A stretch of DNA of 18,223 nt. Source: Bacteroidales bacterium UBA1223. GTDB taxonomy: Bacteria; Bacteroidota; Bacteroidia; Bacteroidales; P3. Location of the stretch: contig DBXB01000053.1 of NCBI GenBank assembly GCA_002309155.1, forward strand, positions 52,383-70,605. Reading direction: 5' to 3'. The translations under genes and the position numbers were made by a program. Shown here piece after piece: positions 1 to 6,108 of this stretch. The notes under the pieces were generated by a model. It had not been told where the DNA came from, did no database searches, and worked only from the letters and a program-made list of their open reading frames with translations. Position 1 is the stretch's first letter. Every line of letters starts with the position of its first letter.

Positions 1-303
1 GAGTTTCCTGGCGGAAAGATGGAGGCTGGGGAGACGCCAGAGGGGGCGCTTGAGAGAGAGATTCGTGAGGAACTGTCTGCTGAAATCAGCGTGGATAAGT
101 TTCTTTGTACTGTAGAGTATGATTACCCTAAGTTTCACTTGACGATGCATTGCTATCTGTGTTCACTACTGACGGAGGCGCTACATCTGAATGAGCATGA
201 GGCGGCGAAATGGCTGACAAAGGATGAACTGGATAGCGTGAAATGGTTGCCTGCGGATATAGAGGTGATAGAAGAGATAAGATGTATGATGTATGATGGT
301 TGA
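1..303 (+). CDS. Nudix hydrolase, MutT/CTP-pyrophosphohydrolase type (5' truncated by window edge)
   Basis: The reading frame is open from the first base, so the true start lies outside the window. The Nudix box is directly visible: G at bases 13-15, then x5-E-x7-R-E-I-x-E-E-L, fitting GX5EX7REUXEEXGU except that the last glycine is Ser. These Glu residues bind the divalent metal that drives hydrolysis of nucleoside diphosphates linked to another moiety. The segment after the box (VEYDYPKFHLTMHCYLC) and the C-terminal WL-ELDSVKWLPAD stretch resemble MutT/NudG-like (deoxy)nucleoside triphosphate pyrophosphatases, which sanitise oxidised or modified nucleotides; substrate choice is inferred. 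About 30 N-terminal residues are probably missing. The last residues (MMYDG) and the TGA stop are encoded by the 7-bp tandem array starting at 281, so the C-terminus seems to have been set by the repeat. The next gene is 107 bp downstream. Confidence 0.85.
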   Translation, partial: EFPGGKMEAGETPEGALEREIREELSAEISVDKFLCTVEYDYPKFHLTMHCYLCSLLTEALHLNEHEAAKWLTKDELDSVKWLPADIEVIEEIRCMMYDG

Positions 304-385
304 TGGTTGATGGTTGATGGTTGATGTATGAGGGTTGATGTATGATGTATGATGGTTGAAGGATTATGGTTGAGGGAATAGGGAA
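281..385 (+). repeat. Degenerate 7-bp tandem array A (GATGGTT/GATGTAT), about 15 units
   Basis: Fifteen consecutive 7-bp blocks can be laid out without a phase break from 281: two GATGTAT, four GATGGTT, then GATGTAT, GAGGGTT, two GATGTAT, GATGGTT, GAAGGAT, TATGGTT, GAGGGAA and TAGGGAA. The first units are inside the Nudix gene and supply its stop codon; the rest fill the intergenic space before the DUF5131 gene. Because each unit junction reads TGA and 7 is not a multiple of 3, every plus-strand frame meets a stop within about 21 bp. No promoter or hairpin is evident inside. Confidence 0.9.
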
Positions 386-410
386 GAAATTAGGTTGCAG
401 CTAATGTATT

Positions 411-1223
411 ATGTCTGAGCATTGGGAAATATACGCTGACTGGAATCCATGGCACGGATGCACCAAGATAAGTGTTGGGTGCAAGTACTGCTATGTCTAT
501 CGCCAAGACGAGATGTATGGGAGCGAGATATCAAGCAGTGAGTGCAGGAAGACTGCCAACTTTAACCTGCCGATAAAGAAGAAGCGTGACAAGTCATGGA
601 AGATAGAGAGCGGCAAGGTGGTTTTCACCTGCTTCACGTCCGACTTTCTGCTGAGGGATGCTGACGAGTGGCGACCTGAATGTTGGAAGATGATAAAGCA
701 GCGGAGTGACCTGTGGTTCTTTTTCTTCACCAAACGCATCGACCGTTTCATGGAGTGCGTGCCCGATGACTGGGAAGACGGTTACAAAAATGTCATCGTA
801 GGATGCACGGTGGAGAATCAGGAAATGGCTGACTACCGCCTGCCCATATTCCTGTCATTGCCCATCAAGCACAAAAGCATCATCGTGGCTCCCATGTTGA
901 CAGCCATCGACCTTACACCTTACCTCAACAACACCATCAATGAGGTGTCCGTGGGCGGAGAGTCAGGAATAAATGCGCGTCCCTGTAACTATGACTGGGT
1001 TCTTGCAGTGCGAGAACAGTGCATAGCCAAGAACATAGCTTTCCGCTTTCACCAGACGGGAGCACACTTCATCAAGAACGGAAAGATGTACCGTGTACCT
1101 CGATGCTTCCAACTCAGTCAGGCACACAAGGCAAACATCGACTACAAGATTGGCAAGTACCTCGTTCCCCAGACCGTCAAGTTCGAATGGAAGGAGAGCG
1201 ATTATCACATGAATGATGGATGA
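411..1223 (+). CDS. Phage Gp37/Gp68-like (DUF5131) family protein
   Basis: This 270-residue protein begins with the family hallmark WNPWHGCTK-x4-GC-x2-CYVYR, giving Cys17-x6-Cys24-x2-Cys27. It continues with TCFTSDF, DADEWRPE, FFFFTKRIDRF, PIKHKSIIVAPML and GGESG, all in the order I associate with PF07505 (phage Gp37/Gp68, DUF5131). The function is not established. The three-cysteine cluster recalls the CxxxCxxC iron-sulfur motif of radical SAM enzymes but has wider spacing; relatives often sit beside a 'three-Cys-motif partner' (TcmP) gene, which is not seen here. The length is normal and the gene looks intact. The ATG at 411 is preceded by no Shine-Dalgarno. The C-terminus (MNDG) and stop run into a second tandem array of the same GATG type that ends the Nudix gene. 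Family assignment is firm; any enzymatic role is inference. Confidence 0.88.
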   Translation: MSEHWEIYADWNPWHGCTKISVGCKYCYVYRQDEMYGSEISSSECRKTANFNLPIKKKRDKSWKIESGKVVFTCFTSDFLLRDADEWRPECWKMIKQRSDLWFFFFTKRIDRFMECVPDDWEDGYKNVIVGCTVENQEMADYRLPIFLSLPIKHKSIIVAPMLTAIDLTPYLNNTINEVSVGGESGINARPCNYDWVLAVREQCIAKNIAFRFHQTGAHFIKNGKMYRVPRCFQLSQAHKANIDYKIGKYLVPQTVKFEWKESDYHMNDG

Positions 1224-1334
1224 TGGGTGATGTATGATGTATGATGTATGAAGGATGATGGTTTAATTGTTTAATCGTTTAATCGTTTAATCGTTAAGAT
1301 GTTAAGATGTTAGGGTTAGGGATTAGGGATTAGA
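1215..1334 (+). repeat. Period-switching tandem array B (7, 8, 6, then 7-bp units)
   Basis: Phased blocks run without interruption. First 7-bp units: GATGGAT, GATGGGT, three GATGTAT, GAAGGAT and the shared GATGGTT (1215-1263). Then 8-bp units from 1261: GTTTAATT, three GTTTAATC, two GTTAAGAT (to 1308). Then two 6-bp GTTAGG (1309-1320) and two 7-bp GATTAGG/GATTAGA (1321-1334). The first block encodes the end and stop of the DUF5131 gene. Nearly every unit carries TGA, TAA or TAG on the plus strand. The 7-bp vocabulary is that of array A. The 8-bp words GTTAAGAT and TCGTTAAG recur, inverted, at 14805-14872. The remainder up to 1378 is AT-rich with no recognisable promoter. Confidence 0.88.
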
Positions 1335-1378
1335 GTTTACATATTTATCTATTAACTGGTCAATAATTAATTCAAGAT

Positions 1379-1768
1379 ATGTACAACAGAGAATATACTT
1401 CCGAAAGGATAACAGAACTGAAGCCGAATGAGATATTTGTGTTCGGCAGCAACCTTGCCGGTGCACATGGCGGTGGCGCGGCGCGTCTGGCATACAACCG
1501 TTTTGGCGCAATATGGGGTCAGGGCGTGGGCCTGCAGGGGCAGAGTTACGCAATCCCCACCATGCAAGGCGGAGTGGAAACCATCAAGCCTTACGTGGAT
1601 GAGTTCATCGAGTTCGCACGACAGCACCCCGAGTACAAGTTCTTCGTCACCCAAATCGGCTGTGGCATAGCAGGATTCAGGGTCGAAGAGATTGCCCCAT
1701 TGTTTGCGGATGCAATTGAGGTGGAGAACGTCATCCTACCACAGACCTTTGTTGAAACATTAAAGTAA
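1379..1768 (+). CDS. A1S_2505-like phage-associated protein with macro-like glycine-rich loop
   Basis: This is a small soluble protein of 129 residues. The N-terminal core IFVFGSNLAGAHGGGAARLA, followed by the GQG-x2-LQGQSYAIPTM stretch and later VTQIGCGIAGF, matches the small family annotated from phage and bacterial genomes as 'A1S_2505 family phage non-structural protein'. The GSN-LAG-HGGGAA loop resembles the ADP-ribose-binding loops of macro domains (N followed by a glycine-rich turn), so nucleotide or ADP-ribose binding is possible. That is an inference from motif shape, not a demonstrated activity. There is no signal peptide or membrane segment. The gene follows array B and an AT-rich 44-bp stretch, and lies 47 bp before the PfkB kinase, so it might share that transcript. 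It is third in a row of Nudix, DUF5131 and this protein, two of which belong to phage-linked families. Confidence 0.75.
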   Translation: MYNREYTSERITELKPNEIFVFGSNLAGAHGGGAARLAYNRFGAIWGQGVGLQGQSYAIPTMQGGVETIKPYVDEFIEFARQHPEYKFFVTQIGCGIAGFRVEEIAPLFADAIEVENVILPQTFVETLK

Positions 1769-1815
1769 TAAACTATAAAAAAGGATTAAAGATTGCGCTT
1801 TAATTTTCTACCATT

Positions 1816-2754
1816 ATGAATAAACCACGAGTGATAGGTATCGGAGAAACGGTTTTGGACATCCTCTTCAAGGACGACCAGCCACAAAAGGCAGTGCCTG
1901 GCGGGTCGACGTTCAACAGCATCGTCTCGCTCGGACGGGCAGGTATGAACTGCGCCATGGTGACGGACGTTGGCGGTGACCATATCGGCGACATCATCTG
2001 CCACTACCTGCAGGAGAATGGTGTGTCGTCGGAGTATGTCTGTCGACACGAAAATGTGAAGTCGCACATTTCGCTGGCGTTCCTCGACGAAAACAACGAT
2101 GCGCAGTATATCTTTTACAAAGACCACGCCTCGGTATCGCTGGACGGACCGTTACCCGTGTTCAGCAAGGACGACGTGGTGCTCTTCGGATCCTTCTTCG
2201 CCATCAACCCCGTGATACGACCTGTGGTGGGCAAGTTGTTACGTAGCGCCCGTGAAGCCGGTGCCTGGCTCTACTACGATGTCAACTTCCGCAAGAACCA
2301 TATCGCTGACCTGCCGGAGGTGATGCCCAACATCGAGGAGAATATGCGGTTGGCCGACGTGGTGCGTGGCTCTACAGAGGATTTCGGCTTCCTCTACGGT
2401 CTGCACGACGGCGATGCCATTTACGAGAAGATAAGCCACCTTTGCAACACCCTGATACTGACTGACGGGGCCCGTCCGATACGCCTCTATACGCCCGAAG
2501 GCTGCGAGACCTACCCAGTGCAACACATCGAAACCGTCAGCACTGTCGGAGCTGGCGACAACTTCAATGCAGGATATATCTATGCGAAGATTGCAATTGA
2601 AAATGGAAAATTGGAAATTGAAAATTCAACGGGCATCAACAATAACTCTCAGTTAATTAAGATGGCGCAACGGTGGAGTCAGGATGTCTGCCGTCAAATC
2701 GGCAACAACATCAGCGACGAGTTGGTTGAACAATTAAAAACATACATTATATGA
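1816..2754 (+). CDS. PfkB-family carbohydrate kinase (fructokinase-like)
   Basis: A 312-residue cytoplasmic ribokinase/PfkB-fold kinase that phosphorylates a sugar with ATP. The N-terminal GIGETVLDI strand, the first PfkB signature (GGSTFNS-x3-LGRAG, residues 29-43) and the second (STVGAGDNFNAGYI, with the catalytic Asp near residue 248) are all present. Fructose is the likely substrate by similarity to Bacteroidales fructokinases; the sequence does not prove this. After the second signature, residues about 260-272 (AIENGKLEIENS) are encoded by a 7-bp tandem array, in a segment where relatives usually have an ordinary helix. The stop overlaps the next start in ATGA (2751-2754), indicating translational coupling to the flavin-reductase lipoprotein. 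The start at 1816 fits the usual first strand of the fold; it lacks a Shine-Dalgarno. Confidence 0.88.
   Translation: MNKPRVIGIGETVLDILFKDDQPQKAVPGGSTFNSIVSLGRAGMNCAMVTDVGGDHIGDIICHYLQENGVSSEYVCRHENVKSHISLAFLDENNDAQYIFYKDHASVSLDGPLPVFSKDDVVLFGSFFAINPVIRPVVGKLLRSAREAGAWLYYDVNFRKNHIADLPEVMPNIEENMRLADVVRGSTEDFGFLYGLHDGDAIYEKISHLCNTLILTDGARPIRLYTPEGCETYPVQHIETVSTVGAGDNFNAGYIYAKIAIENGKLEIENSTGINNNSQLIKMAQRWSQDVCRQIGNNISDELVEQLKTYII
2596..2630 (+). repeat. 7-bp tandem array inside the kinase gene
   Basis: Five phased 7-bp units lie within the kinase coding sequence: ATTGAAA, ATGGAAA, ATTGGAA, ATTGAAA and ATTCAAC. A weaker sixth (GATTGCA) precedes them. Base composition is AT-rich compared with the surrounding gene. 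The array is read through in frame and encodes I-E-N-G-K-L-E-I-E-N-S. It has the same unit length as arrays A and B but a different word. Confidence 0.8.
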
Positions 2755-3371
2755 AAAAGACAGTACACATACTATTTGCCTCCACCATACTATTGGCCAT
2801 AATGACTGGCTGTGGTAACGGCAATCAGGATCAAATCAACAAAAACGACGCAACAATGAATACTGAGCTTAAACCTTTTGATGTGCAGAAGGACTTCGCC
2901 GACAACGGATTCACCTTCTTCACCAAGAACCTCATACTCTGCTGTGGCGACTCTACGGAGAGCAATGCCATGACCATCGGTTGGGGTGGCATCGGGAACT
3001 ACCTCGGACACGACCGTCCGGCCGTGACAGTGTATGTTGCTCCAGCACGCTACACCTATGAGTTCATGGAGCGTCATCCTCGCTTCACCGTGATGGAATT
3101 CGACAACCCAGAAGTGTGGCAGTATATGGGCAAGAACAGCGGACGCGATGGCGACAAGGCTGCAGCCCTCGGGCTCCACATAACCTACACTGAACACGGC
3201 ACTCCCTACTACGAGGAAGCAAAGACGGTCATTGAGTGCGAAACCATGACGGCATGGCACCAGACCGAGCAGGACTTCCGCAACAACACCCCAAAGGACT
3301 GGTACAAAGAGTTTGAAGCAGGCATCCACACGGTGTATATCGGAGAGGTTATAGGAGCCTGGAAGAGGTAA
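2751..3371 (+). CDS. Flavin reductase-like (FMN-binding split-barrel) predicted lipoprotein
   Basis: This 206-residue protein has two parts. Residues 1-21 form a lipoprotein signal (MKKT, a hydrophobic core, then MTGC with the lipidated Cys at 21; Gly at +2 suggests outer-membrane or periplasmic display). Residues about 45-205 match the flavin-reductase-like FMN-binding domain seen in many anaerobes: AMTIGWGGIGNYLGHDRPAVTVYV, then RYTYEFMERH, KNSGRDGDK and TPYYEEAK, which shape the FMN pocket. Family members are normally cytoplasmic, so an exported form is unusual. An internal ATG at 2856 (Met36) would give a 171-residue cytoplasmic version. The start overlaps the kinase stop (ATGA) and PhzF follows 14 bp later, so the three genes form one operon. 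Possible role: reduction of flavin or another acceptor, or flavin binding; the substrate is unknown. Confidence 0.83.
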   Translation: MKKTVHILFASTILLAIMTGCGNGNQDQINKNDATMNTELKPFDVQKDFADNGFTFFTKNLILCCGDSTESNAMTIGWGGIGNYLGHDRPAVTVYVAPARYTYEFMERHPRFTVMEFDNPEVWQYMGKNSGRDGDKAAALGLHITYTEHGTPYYEEAKTVIECETMTAWHQTEQDFRNNTPKDWYKEFEAGIHTVYIGEVIGAWKR

Positions 3372-3385
3372 AAACAGAAAATACC

Positions 3386-4222
3386 ATGAAATACTATATC
3401 GTTGATGCCTTCACAGACCGCCCCTTCGGGGGTAATCCCGCCGGAGTGGTCCTGCTGGGAGAGGACTCATTCCCCGACGAAGGACTGATGACAAGGATTG
3501 CTGCGGAACTGCGGTTCTCGGAGACGGCGTTTGTACGCAGGCTCGCCCCTACGGAATACCATCTGCGGTACTTCACGCCAATGGCCGAAGTGGAACTGTG
3601 CGGTCATGCCACCATCGCCACTTTCTCGTTGTTACACAGTCTTGGGATGGCGGAAGGAGAATGCCGGTGCCGCACTCTGGCCGGAGACCTCTGCATCGAG
3701 GTGGGTGAAAAGGTGATGATGCAGATGGCCACACCTCGCATCGTGAAGACCGTTTCGGACACTGCACCAATCTACAAGGCGCTCGGCATAGACGGCTACA
3801 ACCCCTCGCTACCCGTCCAGGTGGCATATGCCGGTTTGGAGGACATCATGATACAAATACCAGACATAGAGTCGCTCAATGCTTTGCACCCCGACATGGA
3901 GGTCGTCTCAGCACTTACGGAAAAGCACAAGTCCGTAAGTTTCCATTGCTTTGCTCTCGGTGAGGATTCCCACACTGCCCATGTGCGTGACTTCGCCCCT
4001 CTGTATGGCATACCTGAGGAGTCGGCCACCGGCACAGCCAATGCGGCACTAACACATTATCTGTCAATCCATGGAGTTATTCCTGCGATGGGAGACTTCT
4101 CCTTCTTGCAGGGAGAGACGATGGGAAGACCTTCTGTGGTATCCACACGAATATCCGCCGACGGAAAAATATATGTTGGAGGTACCGCAGCCATTGTTGC
4201 AAATGGAGAAATCAACTGCTAA
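3386..4222 (+). CDS. PhzF-family isomerase/epimerase
   Basis: A 278-residue protein with the diaminopimelate-epimerase-like PhzF fold. Diagnostic stretches are the N-terminal VDAFTDRPFGGNPAGVVLL, the catalytic-Glu motif RFSETAFV (Glu46, matching the essential Glu45 of PhzF), the RYFTPMAEVELCGHAT strand, and the C-terminal half-repeat EESATGTANAALTHYL. PhzF itself isomerises trans-2,3-dihydro-3-hydroxyanthranilate in phenazine synthesis. No other phenazine genes are present, so this is one of the many PhzF-like proteins of unassigned substrate. It is full length and begins 14 bp after the flavin-reductase lipoprotein, as the last gene of the kinase operon. The sequence after its stop, an AT-rich stretch with only a weak dyad, does not contain a convincing terminator. 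Confidence 0.88.
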   Translation: MKYYIVDAFTDRPFGGNPAGVVLLGEDSFPDEGLMTRIAAELRFSETAFVRRLAPTEYHLRYFTPMAEVELCGHATIATFSLLHSLGMAEGECRCRTLAGDLCIEVGEKVMMQMATPRIVKTVSDTAPIYKALGIDGYNPSLPVQVAYAGLEDIMIQIPDIESLNALHPDMEVVSALTEKHKSVSFHCFALGEDSHTAHVRDFAPLYGIPEESATGTANAALTHYLSIHGVIPAMGDFSFLQGETMGRPSVVSTRISADGKIYVGGTAAIVANGEINC

Positions 4223-4361
4223 TTAATATAGTAAATGAAAGAACATACTATCGTAGCACCACAAGTTGCAATACATTTTCTACCTCATGCCTTAAGAGGG
4301 TAAGGAATTTCACTGACAATAATTATTCAGGTATATTTCTCGATTATTAATAAAGTTTTAT

Positions 4362-4370
4362 TAACTTTGC
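4362..4370 (+). promoter_or_regulatory. Bacteroidota -7 promoter element for the riboswitch leader
   Basis: TAACTTTGC fits the Bacteroidota primary-sigma -7 consensus TAnnTTTG. No clear -33 TTG is visible about 19 bp upstream. Transcription from here would start near 4376-4378 and enter a perfect 8-bp inverted repeat (TGCATCGG at 4374-4381, CCGATGCA at 4406-4413) before the aptamer. The position makes it the likely promoter of the B12-controlled CoA-transferase/marC transcript. Confidence 0.6.
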
Positions 4371-4431
4371 ATCTGCATCGGTGAAATGGGAACATATTGT
4401 ATCTGCCGATGCAACAGCACTTTGAAAAAAC

Positions 4432-4619
4432 AAACAAAAAGGTTGACCACTGGATTTTTATTCTGAAGTGGCCACCAAGAGGGAATCACGTGCAATCCGT
4501 GAGCTGTCGCGCAACTGTAAATCTCCAGAGATTCCTTCGGCATCATGCCATTGGACACGCAACATGTCTGAGAAGGCGCCGTAAGGATGGTGAAAGCCAG
4601 GATACCTGCCTTTTTGTTT
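4432..4619 (+). ncRNA. Cobalamin (B12) riboswitch aptamer
   Basis: The conserved core is readable: AGGGAATC, GTGCAATCC, CTGTCGCGCAACTGTAA (4504-4520), the B12 box GCCATTGG at 4547-4554, and the 3' element GCCAGGATACCTGCC (4596-4610). The ends pair perfectly: AAACAAAAAGG (4432-4442) is the reverse complement of CCTTTTTGTTT (4609-4619), an 11-bp P1 stem closing the domain. The next gene is the CoA-transferase 172 bp downstream on the same strand. Cobalamin riboswitches normally lower expression when adenosyl- or methyl-cobalamin is plentiful. The expression platform is unclear: there is no obvious U-tailed terminator, and the region to 4791 holds several dyads, including one at 4680-4694. Confidence 0.92.
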
Positions 4620-4679
4620 TGAACAATGCTTTCGCGTCAAAAGCCAGATGTTCGCTCTACTTCTTAAGGATGGACATAA

Positions 4680-4694
4680 TGTCACCAGGTGACA
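4680..4694. promoter_or_regulatory. 15-bp perfect palindrome in the leader
   Basis: TGTCACC-A-GGTGACA, with perfect 7-bp arms around a single base, lies between the riboswitch and the CoA-transferase start. It could be a regulator operator or a hairpin of the riboswitch expression platform. Nearby are two smaller dyads: CTGTTT/AAACAG (4709-4714 and 4735-4740) and TTTCG/CGAAA (4725-4729 and 4733-4737). I see nothing else in 4223-4360 or 4620-4791, and no coding sequence in either. Confidence 0.5.
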
Positions 4695-4791
4695 AGTCTT
4701 CTCCCCCACTGTTTAAACAATCATTTTCGACCCGAAACAGCATTGCACTAAAGTGACGAGGAGAATATTAACATTGTAAATACTAACCAAT

Positions 4792-6108
4792 ATGACCTGG
4801 AAAGAAGATTATAAACGCAAGATTTCAAAGCCCATCGACGCCATCAAGGACATCCATGACGGACAGTGTGTGGTTATGGGACACGCCGCGGCCGCACCGA
4901 GACTGATTCAACAGACCCTTGCCGACCATTGTGAGGACTACAACGATGTGCTGATATTCCACATGACAACGCTTGGCGACAATCCTTGCTACAAGCCTCA
5001 ATGCTACGGCCATTTCCGCCATGTGAGCAATTTCCTTTCGGCAAATTCGCGCGAAGTGATAGAGCGTCGCGAAGGCGATTTCTTTCCTGCTTACTTTAAG
5101 GATGTGCCATCGATGATTGGCAACGACATTCCCTGCGACGTAGCCGTTTTTCAGACAACACCTCCCAACAATGAAGGATACTGTTCTCTTGGCGTAAGTT
5201 GTGACTATGCCCATGCCGCCATCCACGCAGCCAAGACCGTCATTATCGAGACAAATGAGTTGATGCCTTACACCTATGGAGACACCATGATTCATGTCTC
5301 TCAGGTGAACCACATAATCCCTTGTGCCTACCGTCTGCAGGAACTCAACCTGCCCGAACCCGGCGAAGTCGAACTCGCCATCGGTCGCAACTGCGCATCG
5401 CTGGTTGCCGACGGATCGACACTCCAGCTTGGCATCGGCGCCATTCCCGACGCCGTACTCCAGTCTCTTACAGAAAAGAACGACCTCGGCATCCATAGCG
5501 AGATGTTCTCCAACGGGGTTATGGATCTGATGAAAAAGGGCGTCATCAATGGTCGACGCAAGACTCTGCACAGAGGAAAGGCAGTCGTGACATTCATCAT
5601 GGGTTCACAAGAGTTATACGATTTTGTCGATGAGAACAACGACGTGGAATTCCACCCCGTAGACTATGTCAACAGTCCTCTGATAATCGCCAAAAACGAC
5701 CGAATGATTTCCATCAACTCCTGTCTCGAGGTAGACTTGCAGGGACAAGTGTCGAGTGAGACCATCGGCATACGACAGTACAGCGGTATTGGCGGACAGG
5801 TGGACTTTATCCGTGGCGCATCCCTCGCCCGTGAAGGCAAAGCCATCATCGCCATGCCCAGCACCGCAGCAGGTGGCACCATCTCCCGCATCAAACCTTT
5901 CCTCACTCAAGGAGCCGCCGTAAGCACATCACGCAATGACGTGGACTACATCGTCACCGAATACGGCATCGCACGTCTAAAAGGCCGTACCCTACAACAC
6001 CGTGCCGAAGACCTTATCCGCATAGCACACCCCGATTTCCGTCAGGTACTCATAGAAGAATACGAGCACCGATTCAAATGTTCTTGGGAGGGAGATGTCA
6101 ATGATTAG
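4792..6108 (+). CDS. Acetyl-CoA hydrolase/transferase family CoA-transferase (4-hydroxybutyrate CoA-transferase-like)
   Basis: A 438-residue class I CoA-transferase that moves CoA between acyl-CoA and a free acid through a glutamyl-CoA thioester. The catalytic Glu is in LGIHSEMFSNGV (Glu237). The preceding LQLGIGAIPDAVL and the C-terminal YSGIGGQVDFIRGA-x10-AIIAMPSTA and DYIVTEYGIARLKG stretches are the usual CoA-binding parts of the family. The length is typical of AbfT/Cat2-like enzymes. 4-Hydroxybutyrate, butyrate, propionate, succinate and acetate are all possible partners; the sequence does not choose. It is the first gene after a cobalamin riboswitch, linking it to B12-dependent metabolism such as the methylmalonyl-CoA route to propionate. 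It overlaps marC by 14 bp. The ATG at 4792 begins the usual family N-terminus (TWKEDYKRKI); a GAGGAG at about 4758 is too distant to act as its ribosome site. Confidence 0.9.
   Translation: MTWKEDYKRKISKPIDAIKDIHDGQCVVMGHAAAAPRLIQQTLADHCEDYNDVLIFHMTTLGDNPCYKPQCYGHFRHVSNFLSANSREVIERREGDFFPAYFKDVPSMIGNDIPCDVAVFQTTPPNNEGYCSLGVSCDYAHAAIHAAKTVIIETNELMPYTYGDTMIHVSQVNHIIPCAYRLQELNLPEPGEVELAIGRNCASLVADGSTLQLGIGAIPDAVLQSLTEKNDLGIHSEMFSNGVMDLMKKGVINGRRKTLHRGKAVVTFIMGSQELYDFVDENNDVEFHPVDYVNSPLIIAKNDRMISINSCLEVDLQGQVSSETIGIRQYSGIGGQVDFIRGASLAREGKAIIAMPSTAAGGTISRIKPFLTQGAAVSTSRNDVDYIVTEYGIARLKGRTLQHRAEDLIRIAHPDFRQVLIEEYEHRFKCSWEGDVND

Noticed and set aside
1309..1334. Telomere-like TTAGGG words
   Set aside because: Only two clean units occur, inside array B, and they grade into GATTAGG. 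They are one step of the drifting tandem array, not a telomere.
281..1334. CRISPR-like repetition
   Set aside because: Units are 6-8 bp in direct tandem with no unique spacers and no cas genes nearby.
4231..4310. Terminator after the PhzF gene
   Set aside because: Only a 5-bp CCTTA/TAAGG dyad without a U run was found.
4397..4756. 119-residue open frame across the leader
   Set aside because: It runs through the conserved cobalamin aptamer and its P1 stem; the structure explains the conservation and the peptide shows no domain.
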